Positions 1 through 13,873 of a stretch of DNA of 64,000 nt are shown here, piece after piece. Source of the DNA: Echinococcus granulosus (taxonomy: Eukaryota; Platyhelminthes; Cestoda; Cyclophyllidea; Taeniidae). The stretch's first letter is position 1; every line of letters starts with the position of its first letter. The position numbers and the translations under genes are program-made. Below the pieces are notes generated by a model. That model searched no databases. It worked only from the letters and a program-made list of their open reading frames with translations, and was not told where the DNA came from. The stretch spans positions 67,386-131,385 of the forward strand of contig NW_020170464.1 in assembly GCF_000524195.1 (NCBI RefSeq). The letters run 5' to 3'.

Positions 1-1138
1 GAAATAGTCTTTTAAAAAGCACTGCTCCATTTTTGACATAAAAATTGATAAGTGAGTGGAACGATGCTTAAAATAATGCATGTGCTTAGACAAGTGGAGG
101 GAAAAAAGTTGATGATAATCATGTACCCCCTTTTGTAATACCATCTGTTTCACTTTGACGGTTGGATTGAGAAGGCTAATTTAAAAGTGTCTCACCCTTT
201 TTCACCACTGCCCTAGTGCTGATTAGGTTGTCATATTATTTTTCGTAAGCAGGGGTATTAAAATTTTGCACTCTTTTTGAAGTGTATCACTTCTATGTTG
301 GGTAACCAGGAAGGTTGGCGTGGTCTTCGGTAGTGGCGCGCTCCGATGACCTCCTGCCACTGATGGAGACTTGCCAAGTGCATACAGCTGTTTGTAGGTT
401 GAAGTGCCTATCTGCCTATCTATTCATGCACCAACCTATCCAACCAGACCTGATGGTTGGGAATTGAGCAAGTCTCTCCTACGAAATGAGGTCAACTCGA
501 TTTCGAAGCTGTAGAAGCTTTTTGTCAAATAGCAACTGGAGACAAGGTCTAGCCCACGACAGTGGAACTTGCCACTAGTAGCGGTTTAAATCAACAATTT
601 GGTTCTAGTGATTAATTAATCATCCCAAGTTGGATGCGTCACTTCCAAAGAGATTCTTCATTCTTAAAAGGGCTAAATAATTGCGTGGCATTCGAGAGTG
701 ATGTGCCAAGGGCATGCAGTCATGTTTCACATGATTGATGAAACAGTTCGTTTGTAGCTTCATCAACTGGGAAAGTCGAGGTGAAAATCAAGTAAGTAGG
801 TCCCACCCACACGTATTAGTCATAGACGGTGGTCAATATGCCTCAAAGACTATCACGCTGCATAAATTTGCCAGTGGATAGGGACTGGCTATGAAGTGCG
901 ACGAATTTTATGCTAAAGAATTTGAAGGAATAGCAAAAAAAATTACCGGTTGTCCACAAACAATCCACTCACTTCATGCCCAAACTACGAGACTTTGTGG
1001 ATGTGTAGTGCTCCAAAAGTTCACTTGTTCAAACAGATGACACCTTGGAGTATGTCCAAGAATATCTACTACTTCAAAAATTATTAGGGCATGACGAAGT
1101 AGTGTCACTTTGTAACCCATCACGGCTGTAAAACTTAC

Positions 1139-1243
1139 CTGTGACGTGTCGTACTGAACTCTAGGGTGGGTAGTAGTGTGAGACGGAGGGTAATGCAGTC
1201 TCATCCTCGTCTTTGCTCTACTAGGTGACCGCACAGTTGTCAT
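1139..1243 (-). other. Candidate 5' coding exon (isolated)
   Basis: Reading the minus strand from 1243, an ATG opens a 35-codon frame rich in Ser, Arg, Thr and His that runs without a stop to a consensus donor (CACAG/GTAAGT, exon end at 1139) in phase 0. An in-frame TGA lies just upstream, so this ATG would be the start. I could not find a convincing following exon between 1138 and 960, so no gene model is offered. It may be chance: a 35-codon open frame ending at a good donor is not rare in 64 kb. Confidence 0.2.
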
Positions 1244-2819
1244 CACCCCGCTTCAGCCACCTCTGATCAATCAGTCTGTCCAGGAGTGCCTGAAGTATTC
1301 ACGTGCTTGGTGCCGATAATCCTGTCCATAAGATTTAGCGCGAGATCGAATCCTCTTCTCCTTTTTTCCCCTCACCTTCAGCTCTTGGAGAGCAACGGTT
1401 GCTAACGTATTCTAAGACCAACTGCCTTGTCAGACATGTAATAGTCACATGACACCCTCAGACATGAATCATGGCATCTTTTTCTTCGCACTGTTTCTAA
1501 TGGAACTACAAAAAAGTAGGCAAATTTTTAGAGATTATTAGACAGATTCTTAGAAAAAAAACTTTTGTACTGAGTGCACTAGACCGTTAAAAAAAATTTT
1601 GTAGTAAAAAAGTCTGAGAAACATGGAATTCACTGCAGTGGCTTGACCTTTGTTTCAACGTACAACCGATGGCCCAAGCTTTGTGTTCCAATGCTGGCAA
1701 TGAGATTTAGAGAAGAGTTGAGGCTAAGGCGAGGAGGCTCCAGCAATGGGTGATTGGTTCTTTCCATAAACCTGTCCCTCATACACGCAAAAATGCCGTC
1801 AGGTAAAGTAGGACAACCACTATCTTCGACGTTCTTCTTTTTAATTTTTAGGTTACAGAGAAGTTGTCAAAAATACGTATTCAGCGATTCTGCTAATCTT
1901 GACCCAAGATTTACTCGGGTTGCCAGAATGGCCCCATGTACCATCTGTATCACTTGTCTAGTGGTCAAACATTTTCCAAACCGAGGATCCCAACTGTCTG
2001 CACTGCTTTGTGGTTAAAATTTAAAGAAATTCAAGTAATGGAATATCAGAAAGATATCACATCTTAAATACAGGAATGAAGGGATCCGATTGCTTTATAT
2101 GTCATTTGACAAATTTTGGTAACTCTTACAAGTAGCAGTTAGCCACTGTGGTGATCTAAACCGAAAATCCCACAGTTCTTGAATCCCTCAATATGAATTT
2201 TGGACGTATTGTTATAAATACCTTGAATATTCGTCCAGATTGAATGGATCTAGATGGTGTGAAGCAAAGGAAGAGCTCCATTTATATCATCTGTGGGCAC
2301 TTCTAGGTGATTTGGATGGTATAGGGGGAAAATGACCACGAAACACTGCATATCAGATCGCAATTTGCCCTCCTTATTTCACTTCCCTTCACGAGCTAAT
2401 CACGAAGCAGACTATCAACTGTTATCCACTCGCCTAATTACACACTGTCAAACAGGGCGCAAATAAACACACGCGTCTCCACCACCTCCATCTTCCGTCT
2501 TCGAGGCTTGAAAACACACCACATTCGTATTCTCAAGCCTGCAATTATAGAGGTAGCAAGAAAAGGATAAGGGAGAGGAAGTGAAGACGTTTTTGGTGTT
2601 TGTGTATTTGTGTGTGTAAGCGTGACAGAAGGGCAGGGAAAGAAGGGGGAAGAAAGTAACAGAGAAGGTGCATCTTCCTCTCCCCCTTTCCACCCCCCCT
2701 TCCCCTTGCCTCCGAATTTGACAATCCACGCGCGGAATGAAAAGACATCTGGGTTCTAATCAAGCGTTCCGGCTGGCGAACAACACATGCCTACATGCGC
2801 ACGCACAAACAGGCGCAGT

Positions 2820-2838
2820 CACACACACACACACACAC
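2820..2838. repeat. (CA)n microsatellite
   Basis: About nine uninterrupted CA units. On the minus strand this reads as a Val/Cys run inside a spurious open frame, which I therefore do not annotate as coding. Confidence 0.95.
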
Positions 2839-4725
2839 GCTCGAAACGAAACACGTGGGCACTTGACAACACCGCGCACTGCACCTCACTGCACCGCACC
2901 GCATTGGGTATGAGTAAATAAATTTCGAATGAATACAGAGAGGGTGGGGGAGGGAAGAGAAATGGAGGGTGGCGAACAAGAGTGCGGGTTGGCTCGTGAT
3001 GTGGGGGAGGGGGGAAGGCGTGTCAAAGGGAGATGTTGTGTTGGGGACTTTGTCTCTCTCGACTTTAGTAATCAGGAGCGCGCCGTTCATCAGAGCATGG
3101 TGGACAATGTGTGAATCCTTTTTCGAGGATAGTTCATGCACATACTTCTTGATGAGTTATTGAAATCTGAAAGGAAGGTAGCATACCTGCATTTGAGTAC
3201 CACAGAGGTCATATCTCTCTGATCTTATGAATAGCTGACCTCAGTTAACTACCTCAAAAGGTCACGAGATGGAGGTTTATGAACAAATTAATTAATGGTT
3301 GGATATCTTTATGGTCTATTTCTTTGTTCTTTCATGAAGGAAAGGGAGTTATGTCGCTCTACTTCATCAGCTCTTTCTTTAATGATGATAAGAGGTTAAA
3401 GAGAAATAATTTGGGTACAAGAATGCACAGTGAGTTCGTATAAGCATCGTTCTGAATGGAAACCCTAAAAAAGTACGTGGAGCAATTAGCCGTCTCGGCG
3501 TGTCTGTTTATCGTCCGCCACGACTAGCTGCAGATTCCACGTTTATCTAGAGTCTTGTCTCCAGAAGCATCTCTTTACTTCCCAACCGCCTATTCGATTT
3601 CCTGTCTGGCGATATGATTGTCAAGTGTGAAGAAAAGGTGACAACCATCATTTGGAGAAATGCCTGGAGGAAGGGGATAAGTTTGCGCTAGTAAGTCTCT
3701 CCCTTCCTCCCATTACAGTTGGTAGACCAAATTGTGCAGTTTATGCAAAGGGTGAAGGAGGTTTCATTCTTTCATGCACTACCAAAAAATATGTTGGTGA
3801 GTTGTCTTAGCCTTCTCTGTCCCGTTGCCACTGCTTCCATCATAGTCCTTTGCCTCGTGACTCCGTTGTCGGATGCATCGAAATATTTAATCACGTGCCC
3901 ACATGACAGGGACAAGAGGACATGCGTATGACAGTTTTCAGTAGATAATGCATGTTTCGAGTAAACTGCCAACTAACGGTAGGATAGGGGTAGCTGAAAA
4001 ACATGCGGCCACCTGCCTCAAACCTGTCTGACCCCATTCTGTACCACTAAGATGGCCATTTGACAAACGTGTCAAATACGGCCTAGGGGGATTGCATCAA
4101 CCGTGGACTATACACACCGAGTAGGGTGCACTTTAGGGTTCTACCAGATGCATGATGTTCCCTTGGCTTGACCGTGTCCATTCCGGTGGGCATTCATTCC
4201 GCATGTGGGACGCCAACTGAATCATTACACCTTTCATCAAGATCAAATCACAAAACAAAGAATTCGTTGACATCTGCTGCTGTCTCCGAGGTATGAATCA
4301 ACTTGAGGAGTCAATAGTCTGTTGAAGTGGTAGAGCAGGTAATCGCGTTGATTCTTACCTCCACTGGAAATGTGCTTTATGCCTAAGCCGTCCAAAAACG
4401 TTGAAGTTTTTCAATAAGTCTACGATACCATTAAAGATCAGGGGAAAGTGATGAGCTTCATTACCTTAAAACACAGAATTTAATTTTTTTTTAAGATCGG
4501 GACAATGGATAGTATGCGTTTAACATATCTGATAGCAAGGGCTGCATTCAAATAGATCCACGCGGTAAAGTGAATGACGAAAGTTTTACGTTGACGTGGT
4601 GACTGCATAGTCAGCCGAGTCGATTTGCACACATTCACCAGCTTATTCATCTTCGACAGCGTGGCTATCGTCACTCATGCAATATCAATAACCTCTCTCC
4701 GTCTGGATTGCCCTCATCTTCCAGT

Positions 4726-4753
4726 CACCCACTCACTCACTCATTCATTCACT
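4726..4753. repeat. CACT/CATT tetranucleotide repeat
   Basis: Short tandem run of CACT, CATT and ATTC units. A similar but longer and more degenerate tract occurs near 8.5 kb, so this repeat type recurs in the window. Confidence 0.7.
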
Positions 4754-6577
4754 CTCCTGATCACTGAATTCTGCATTAAAGTAGCCCTTCACATATTACT
4801 GTTAGCAATAAAATAGCTCATTGCGATTAGTCCGCTGAAATAACCGATTTCAGTAGGTACATATGAGTTAATTGTTGTTAACTGCGAGACCTCGTTCGTA
4901 TGCACAGATGGAACTTGTTCCACACGGTATGGACCTCCAACTACGTCAAACAGCCTCTTAGTCCCTCTGTAGGTTAGATGTAAGCCCATTCCAGACTGAA
5001 AAGACTTAGAGTTATAAGTTGTTGGTAGTATCATGCGAATCCGGCACAAAAAGGACAGGTGTCATCCTTCCTTTGGCCGACCATTTAACTTCAACTTTGC
5101 GGAATGCGTGCACATTAACTAAGGAATTGCTATCGCAGTCCCGTACACTTTTTTCATTCACCCCTCTTGCGTGTTCTACAAGGAAATTAGCAAGTGACGA
5201 GAAACCACACCATTATGACAGCGCTTAGTGTACTTATATAAAGATGTATGAATAGAATCAGCACAGATGTCTTAACAGCAGTGAAGTGGGACCAGAGTGG
5301 CAAAAAGGGGTGGAAACAAATTAGCCACTCCAAAAAGGGCATGCTTGATTGGCATTTGACATTTGTATTTGTGGTGAAGCATGGGCTAGACTCGAACGTT
5401 GTAGACCAGCGAGTTTTTCCCCCTCCCTCTCCCCTTCTCATTCAGTTCACAAAAGGCAAAAAACCAATGCCCAAGAGAACGACCACCAGCCATCACTAGC
5501 AATGGAGTCAGTGTCTCGCGGATCGTTTCTAAAGTATCGACTACATTATGAGTGGGATGAAATTTAAGCGAAACAGTAGGTCACGTGGTGACCCTATGCC
5601 TTTAACCATGCAGGCACATCAGTCTCCACACGTTGCGCCAAGTTCTTAGGCCGGTATGACCAGCAGTCTACAAAGAAAAGATTTTTGAGAATACTTGGGG
5701 CGCTACAGTTGTGGTACCAATAAGAAAAACCTCCGACCGAATAAAGGCATCTCCCGTGGATTGCTGAATCTGTGGTCACTCATCACACAAGGATTAAAGC
5801 GATGACATTGGATACCACGCTTTATATCGTCTTCTAGAGAGCACCTTGATGCGGATGTTACCAGGCCGGAGAACATCGTCAAGAACCTAGTACGACTGCC
5901 CAAGTGGATTATTTCTCGATACAAATCGCCTTGTTCAGACCTCACTACCCCCAAAAATGACCACTCACCTCTTTGGCAGAGAAGTTCACACCAGGACGAT
6001 GGGAACGAGCATTTCGGCGTCACTTCCCGACCACGCCTACTAGCCTCCTAGACCCTCCATAATAGGCCAATTTTTGAACCAGCAAACAGCCAATTATTTT
6101 AAGGAAAAAAATTAATTCTTCCGGAAATATTTTAGGTTTGAAAGATTGAAAGGTACTCGAATAAGTAGTTAAATGCTTGAACCTGTTTTTTTCCCGTCTC
6201 CTCCTCCGCTTTGATTTGCAGAGAACTCGAAATTCCCACTTTTGTTTATTCACGTAAATTTCACATAAATTACTCAACCATTTCTCTATTTTTGTTTGGA
6301 ATGCAAAAAAATAATATTGTGATCTTTCTGTGAAGGAAGATGACTTACTTTCAGCACACACTCGTCAGAATGTGGTATTTTCAAGGTCCTCTTGAATCCC
6401 CAGACCACCCTCCAATCGATGACAGATGGTCAGCTTGTCACTTAGTAGTGTCCAAAGTAAGAGACGCAATTATCGGATGAAGATTTGTAAATTGCACAGC
6501 CACGTTCGATGGGACATATTTAATTGAGAAAGGGACAATTTTTGACGTGGTTTGGTAAGTATTTTGGAGGGTGGAAT

Positions 6578-6589
6578 GGGGGGGGGGGA
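6578..6589. repeat. Poly-G run
   Basis: Run of about 11-12 G residues followed by further purines. It is a likely site of replication or sequencing slippage. No coding role seen. Confidence 0.85.
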
Positions 6590-8478
6590 GGGAGTGACAA
6601 AGCAGTCCTGGCTGCCTCCCTAGTGAATAATGCATGCACGAGGGGTTAATCAAAGCCAAGGCTTTTAATTAGGCCCGGCTACAGCTCATCTTCCTCCTCC
6701 TCCTTCGCCTGCTGCTCTTCCATCCTCTACGCTTCATCGGTTGCGTGCATCGGCACTGCTCGAAGCGCATCCATTATGGATGAGTTGAAGTAAAAAAGGA
6801 GAGGCATATGGACACGTGGCTCTCAGCCCACAATACCATTTGACAAAAAGCAACTCGTTTGAGGGATTCGGGGAGGCACAACGATTCGTCTTAATGGTAT
6901 TCCGCTGTCACGCAGACCCCTACTCATTGTTGCACCACGATTAAGGGAGAGAGATGCTTGTATCAAAGAGAAGGACGCTGCCTCATTAAAGCAGTGCTAA
7001 ATCAGCATGAGGGTGCACCAACAGCAAGTTGTTCATGCGTTTCGGGTTCAACCTATTTCAAAATTTAGGGTCAATAAACAAGAGAGGAAGAGGGAGGTTG
7101 GAGGGGTGGATAGGAGTCCTCAATAGCCACCACGAAAACAGGTGGATAATTAAGTCCTTGCATTTAGTTTAGGAAGTATACCACATTGGATGAGCCTCCT
7201 CCGAACACCCAACGCTTGGCCCTTGTCCAATTTTAATAATCGAATCTAAATTTTTTGATGATGAATCTCACAGTAAATTGGCAAATATCATAAAATGAAG
7301 AACTTTGTTTTTCACATGGTGCATAAGATGTATTTGGCAGTCAAAATTGCCATTTGTGTCAAAGAAATCATTTCATTGAAAAATTTGTTGATTCATTGTT
7401 GATCTAAAGGTGAATGTGGCCTTGACCTCATGTGCACAAAGCTCCTGTTTATCTTTCGTTAGGGTAATGCTCACGACTTTTTAGACAATCGACTATTCTA
7501 AAATATTTAATGAACTTATTTTTACGAAAATCTGACATTTCTGATGTATAGGTCCAAAAGGGTGATGGTCGAACATTTGGCGACCGGTATTTTTACTTTT
7601 ATTAAGGGGCTTAATGAATTAGACAATGGCAGATGAATACCTGAGGCGTTTAAGTGGCCACCTTAGTGTCGGGGTGGTGGCAGTCAGCACACCCAGTTGA
7701 GTGAATACTTTGATTTATCACTTTTCGTTACCACAGCTACACATAACCTTCTGGCTTTTAAAACCGCAAAATATACCCGGGACATTCTCATTCATATCCC
7801 TCAATAGGAGGCAACTGCCACTACCGCTCCCTTTGTTACTTCATCGTGAAAATGGGTGACTTACTAAACAGCTGTTTAAAATTACTTGGCACCTAACACC
7901 GCCTTTTGTTTTTTTTTTTCTTGGCACCTTCTACCTTTAGACATTTGAGATCGGATAGGTGGCGAGACTTAAACTACTAGTCTAACAGTTGCTTTTACTA
8001 ATATATTTGGTATTTTCAAAACAACAAAAATAACGCATACAATATCTAAATCCACTGATAAATTTTCTACAAAAAATCGGGTGTATTTTGCGCAAAAATT
8101 AGCATCGAAACAATTTTTGAGGGGTATTCAGAATAGGAGTATCGATTTCTGTGTCACTCCAAACGCCACCGATCGATAAATCAATTAAGTAGAAGAATAG
8201 AGACATTCAAAGTCCTTTATTTGCATACTTTCATTATTTAGCCACAGATTAAAAGGAGAGGCGTTTTGATGTGCAATTTAGCAGTGAAGACCTCACATTT
8301 GCAAAGCACCCCTGTGGAAAGCTGCCTCGCCTGATCATCTGTCGTTTCCGCAGCCACGCATACATAAGCACCAATCGAATCCACTGCTGTCTAATACTTT
8401 CCGGTGTAGCGGGAAGCTAAGCAGACCAGGCAAACGTGTGTAAAATCGCTCGCTGTAGCATATTTACGGGTGGTTATT

Positions 8479-8565
8479 CACCATCCCTCCCAAGCCACCC
8501 ACCCATTCACTCATCCATTCATTCCCCCGCTCACTCACTCATGCACACGTACGCACGCATGCACT
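8479..8565. repeat. Degenerate CATT/CACT/CGCA tetranucleotide tract
   Basis: Imperfect tandem array of four-base units (CACC, CATT, CACT, CATC, then ACGC/GCAC units). The open frame across it (His, Ser and Pro repeats) is a by-product of the repeat and is not annotated. Confidence 0.75.
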
Positions 8566-9111
8566 CAACACTACTTGCGCACAGGGTTACGAGACAAACT
8601 TCCGGCCTGTGGGGCATTGTAGAGCTCTCAAATCCTTCTCCACCGTCAACCGCTGCTACAAGCATCTATCACACACTCCACCCCTTTATCTCATGGGCAG
8701 GTAAGTTCTGAATGTAGGATAACGCGCTCCCGCTCTGAGCATATAATGTACTGTTTGTGGTCACATCCTGCCAGCATCAGTAGTAGTTACAACAGGGGTG
8801 GAAAAAGTTACAGTTCGGAGTTGGGTGGTGTATAAGCTGTACTCGCAACACACGCACTCAAACTCACGCTCACGGGCGCGTGTCCCCTGTTCCACTGTGC
8901 ATCTGAAAGCGGGCGTGCCCGGAAGTCAGAGTATCCCTCTCTCTGCCCCTCGCCTCTCCCTCCCCCACCCCCCGGTTCTCCTCTCGAGCTCGAGGGAGAA
9001 CGACGTATAAGCGACCGGATATCGTCCCGTGTGCGCGCGTGTGCACAAGTGCAGTGGGGGAGCATAGGGAAGGGATACAGTTGCTAACGGAAACGGCTGC
9101 GATGGCGATGA

Positions 9112-9126
9112 ATGTGTGTGTGTGTA
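9112..9126. repeat. (GT)n microsatellite
   Basis: Short run of TG units with one interruption. It explains the Val/Cys-rich open frames on both strands around it. Confidence 0.85.
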
Positions 9127-9673
9127 TGTGTTTATGCGAGAGAGAGGGAAGGGGAGAAGAAGAAAAGGCTAGCCAGTTCGGTCTACTGCACGGTAACTTG
9201 TCATCAGATAGTGAAGTACTGGTAGGAGGCGTGGTCACGGATTTTAGCCACTAAAAAAGGGACCTAGTTAATCGCATCCAGTCTACTACCACTCCACGAC
9301 AACTGTGGAATTTTAAAAGGTGGGTAAAATTGGTTGGCAGGCTGAAGCTGTCAGTCAGTAATTTTCCAGTGGTGACTGCCTGGAAGGCCTTAATTTATGG
9401 TACCCAAATGGTGATGAATTAAGTAGTCAGTGACAAGGCAATTCATTTTGAGGGACTGTAATGCACCAAGTTGTTGGTTGGTCGTGACTTGAGTGACTAA
9501 TTCACCGGCAGAGTCAAGCGGTTGATAAGCCCCATTTCTGGTGCTGGGTTCCGTTGCCGCCATTCAAACCTACTGCAAACTCTCTGCAAAATATCTTCCT
9601 TTGAAACGGAGTTAAACCTGGTTTGTAAACAGACACCCTCAAGTCCCATCCAGCAAGTTTGTTCAGCCATTAT

Positions 9674-9745
9674 TTTATGGTAGATAGATGGGCAAGTAGG
9701 CAGGTAAGTTAGGCAGACAGTTAGATAGATGGACAGGTAGGTAAT
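9674..9745. repeat. GATA/GGCA/GGTA tetranucleotide repeat
   Basis: Degenerate tandem array of four-base units of the type RGNA (GATA, GGCA, GGTA). A related complementary tract (CTAT/CTGC) is seen near 405-440. Simple-sequence DNA with no coding interpretation. Confidence 0.75.
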
Positions 9746-10633
9746 GCCTCCCCTCATCTTGACCAAAGCTTGACGGAACAACAGGTTAAAATCAGAGCAG
9801 CCAAAAGGTTACTCAATCATGGGTTCCATCTGTCGTCTACTCGTGGATCAAGTCATGCTTTAATGAAACACATAGGGACTTCTTTGAGTGACTTTCATGA
9901 TCTCTAGCTTGAGCAATGTCTTCGCTGTGTACATGCAGATGGCTACGTTGAGTTCGAGGACCTGGGAAACACTGCTGATACTGTTGCCCCCTTTTTTACC
10001 ACGAAGGAAGTACTCTCTGACAAAGGCGGTGGAATATTTTCAGTCTCGATAGTCAAAATAAGAGGCAGTCCCAAAGTTCACTTCGGTTGGCGGTTAAGAT
10101 TAGAAATCGGCAATCATATATGAAGTTAAGATCCTTAATAAATATCTTTCGTCAAGTAAAACGATGAAGGCTAACTATCACCAGGTGCCAGAGCAGGTGT
10201 TTTATCCATATTTATCTCATGGTGGATGAAAAGCCAGAAAAACTGGGGACGTTTTGCAATAAACGAGTGCAACATTTGCTGGGAGGAGTGAGATGCATCC
10301 ATAGCTCAATACAATACTTGAAGCGCAGTTTGAAGTTGATGATGGTTAAAACGAGTTTCACGGAGGAGGACAGAGGAGGAGGAATGAACTACCTTCCATC
10401 TGGCCCATTTAAAGTGAAATTCCACATTTCCTCCTCAGTTGGATGTCGTTGATTTCAGGTGATTAAAAAATCTGTCATCCAAAAGCGAGATCTGAAAGCA
10501 GTGTTTTGAAGTGCAAAAACCAGTATGAAACACCTCTTTAGTGACGCTGTAAGGTAACCAAGTAAATCTACGTGGTTTCTTATAAAAAAATAAGAAAAAG
10601 AGACACAACAAGGTGTTCTTCCTGAAACTTTTT

Positions 10634-10733
10634 NNNNNNNNNNNNNNNNNNNNNNNNNNNNNNNNNNNNNNNNNNNNNNNNNNNNNNNNNNNNNNNNNNN
10701 NNNNNNNNNNNNNNNNNNNNNNNNNNNNNNNNN
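10634..10733. other. Assembly gap (100 N)
   Basis: Exactly 100 undetermined bases. The round number suggests a placeholder of unknown true length, so distances across this point are not reliable. Confidence 1.
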
Positions 10734-12266
10734 ATTTCGCTATTTCAACTGTGGAGAGGCTTCTGTCGCATTGAAACTACCTTGAACTTTTTTCGTGTGA
10801 TGACAATCACTAGGCCCATTCATGGGATTCATTACCTTGTGGCAAATCTGCCAAATGTGACGCCTGAGTTTCAGGGTCAAAGTCTGGGAGTCAAATCCCC
10901 TCAAGTGGCTTACTGAAAGTTGGCAAATCAGGGTTATATAATAACCTGAAAAATGGTACAGAGTGCCACTAAACCAGTGTGTGAAGTTTTGACAAGTTGA
11001 CACTTGCTTGCAGTCAGAAATATTGAAAAAGGCATAAACATCCACACATCCGAAAGTGCCTTCTTAATGGTCACATAATTTCATCGGGAAGTGTCGGGTT
11101 GACTTAAACGACTGCATAATTTTTATCCATGATTTGCCAGATGAGCAGGTTATTTTACCAAGGCCTAAATTCTTTCACATGCCACCGGTTCCCACCCTCC
11201 CCACCTTCCCTTCCAACTCAAAAGTTGTATGGTCAGTGAATAGGACGAGTCCTACATATACATTCACTCATTCAGTAACTCACCGTAGCCTCATTTCACG
11301 CCTTACGATTATGTGTACACAGTCTGTTAATTTTGCAGGCCGATAACAATCGAATGTAACGATACCTCTTAGTCGGATGAGAGGAGGAACAATCGTTACC
11401 CCCTTCCCCTCCCCCGCTCTCTCCCTCTCTTCAGCCTAATCGAAGATAGGAGGAGAACTACTGGTCAAACAATTGTAACAAGCGAACTGCGGAGGACAAT
11501 ACAAGCGTGACGTGGAATTGGGCGATGTACTCACTCACCTCATTTGCTCATCCACCTCCTTCCCCCACCACTCTCAATCCTTCCTACTTTAGTGGTGGGG
11601 ATTTGTAGCCTGTTCGACTATTGTCCATCTTAAAAAGTCATCAAGCTAAGGCTTTTCCCCAAGCTTATGTTGATACTATTCAGGTTGCAGACAGTAAATT
11701 GTATTTTGCTGCTTCTTGGGTCAGTCCGTGCTTAATGCCATGATAACCCACTTAGTGAATGGAGGGTATTGTCTTCCCAGATCTCTAGAACAAGGCACCA
11801 GTCAAACCGAGTTCAAAATTCACACCTGAAAGCAACTCGTTTTGCTTTGTCGTATATTCACTAGGAACTAAAACCTGCAGAAGCGAGAGGACAAGAGCGA
11901 ATGAAAGGGTACCTTTAGCCTACTTTGTGTCTATGTAACAATAGCCGACCGTTGTAAGTTGGGCGCTGGGTGGAGAAGACAATAATATGAAACGCCTCGC
12001 TAACACCACCATTAACATAACCATCACCGCCAATGAAGCAACAAGATACTGTCGAACAGCAGCAGATCGCACACAAATTGTAACAATAAAAAGGGGAAGA
12101 GGAGTAGGCCAAAAGGGGAGGAGAGAGCAGGGTGAAGGGAGGTTTCTAGCGTGACGAAATGGGGAGTGGTCGAGGCTGGGTACAGAGAGTTGTATTTTCT
12201 ATTAAAAACGCAAACAACAACAAATTACTACCCATTTTCGATGAAGATTTTGTCTTCCCTTCTTAG

Positions 12267-12486
12267 ATTTGATTGGTGGATATGCGTGGAGGATTTTCAT
12301 TATTTGTCTTGTCATGAAACGCTGCTCTTGTGTAATATGGAGAGAATGAAGTAAGTAAAATTTGAAATAAATAAGCTTTGTTAAAATATAAGATCGTCAC
12401 AAGTTCCTTTATTATTTTGAATGGTAAGATTGTTTCTCAATATCTTCCCTAACTTCCCAAGACCTAACTCGATAGAATCCCTTTAA
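12267..12486 (+). other. Candidate two-exon coding piece
   Basis: A strong acceptor (CCCTTCTTAG) precedes an 84-nt open segment ending at AATGAA/GTAAGT (12350). A second pyrimidine-rich acceptor at 12461 opens a 25-nt segment that joins in the same phase and ends in TAA at 12486. The joined piece codes for about 36 residues rich in Trp, Cys and Leu, starting F-D-W-W-I-C. Both junctions are in phase 2, which supports the join, but no upstream exon or start codon was found and no family is recognised. It could be the 3' end of a small gene or a chance pair of splice sites. Confidence 0.3.
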
Positions 12487-13873
12487 AAGGGGTAGGGGAG
12501 GTCATTTGTTTGCTCAAAACTACACATTTGCATACAGCCTAAATGACCCAAGAATAAACATGGAGGGCAATGTTTACCAGTAGTATATCGGCCGGTTGAA
12601 TAGAGCTAAAAGGAATACACAAGTATCACCTTCTTACTTTTTCCATCAAGGACTAAAAGTATTTTTTGGTTATTTATCAAAGGCTGCAGCTATGACCTTG
12701 GTGCTTCCGAAAAATCGATTCCAATAGGTGGAGAGAGGTCACCCTATCATTGTGAGTCATAGAGACCATTTACTAAAGTAAATTAAAAAAAAATCTACGC
12801 ATTAAAGTTTACTTGTCTGTTCATTCCATCATTCTCCAGCGTCTTGCACCGTCTGCCTATCGGCGTTGTCCATCTCCACGGCAGTAACCGGTCTGCCTAC
12901 TTTTTTGAAATACCGCCACGCCTCAAACCCTCCCCTCCGCCCCCCACCCTCGTCCTCCCCCTGTCTCCCAACTCAACTCTGCATTCTTTCAACAGTCGAT
13001 TTGGCGGATAGTATCTGTTTCTCCCGCCGCCTATTTTTAATGACTGACTCAGGCTCTTGAGTCATGCGTCTAGGTGAGACCGGTATGCAACGCCTTTCAA
13101 GGGAGCCTTCCAGTCTTCCGATTGACACGTCATGTATTAGATTAGAATGGAAACGTCACAACTGAGGATATTGGCCCTGAATAACTAGGCCAACCTTCCA
13201 AAAAATAGTACCAATAGTGACATGAAAACAGATGAAACAGGAGGATTTAGGTGAAAAGGAGAGCAATCCAGTAAATCAGGGGTCCAGAAAGCAGAAAGCT
13301 GAAAATGACACCTTCGCGCAACCTGTCCCATGTACACGTAAGCATAACAACGCGAAAAAAGCACAACTTACTTTTGTATATTTAAGTAGCAAGTATTGTG
13401 CTTAAAAAATCGAATTAGTTCCTGATGGCCCTCATTGGAAATCGTTTCATTCCACTGGGATTAATGCACGCCTTGGCGCTTCCACCTCGCGAAAGAAGTG
13501 CAATTCTGTATCCATCTGGACTAAGTTTTCGCCGCAATGGCGGTTGAGGGACTTCTAATCTGCCCGGACTGAAGCAAAATAAACAGATAAGTAAAGTTAG
13601 CTGTAGATTCGCCGCAAATAATTGGTAATCGGGGACTCACGATGCAATAAGAAGTTTGATATCGTCACCTTTGTGAGTTTTTGCAATTTCTTTCGCCTCT
13701 GGACGTACTCTAGCAACGGGATGGGTCATGCTTTCATTGGATTCTCCAAACAAAGCAGATCCTCGATTCTTCTGTGCAATTTCTACTCCCTAAGGATACG
13801 CAAAGGAAAAACTCATAAATTTGCTCAAAAGCTTGGCTACTAACAGACTACTCATACTAGCTCTTTTCGGCCA

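Larger units (their letters stand above)
1..13873. other. Long intergenic region, no convincing complete gene
   Basis: Nearly 14 kb without any open frame that I recognise as a protein family or that chains into a multi-exon model. Open frames here are short (under about 125 codons) and many overlap simple repeats. I see tetranucleotide and dinucleotide repeats, poly-purine runs, one assembly gap and two isolated exon-like pieces (listed separately). A gene built only of short exons could still be hidden here, since such genes were found elsewhere in the window only by following splice sites. Confidence 0.5.

Noticed and set aside
2448..3141. Several minus- and plus-strand open frames of 60-116 codons
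   Set aside because: They run through the CA microsatellite and GA/CT-rich low-complexity DNA, giving Val/Cys and Gly/Arg-biased translations. One exon-like pair nearby (3190-3240) would need a 20-nt intron, which is too short.
4310..4390. tRNA-like GTGGTAGAGCAGG stretch
   Set aside because: Only a D-arm-like word is present. No acceptor stem or B box could be folded.
8808..9254. Overlapping open frames up to 122 codons on both strands
   Set aside because: They result from GC-rich simple sequence and a GT repeat. Composition is biased to Arg, Ser and Pro on both strands and no splice or start context supports them.
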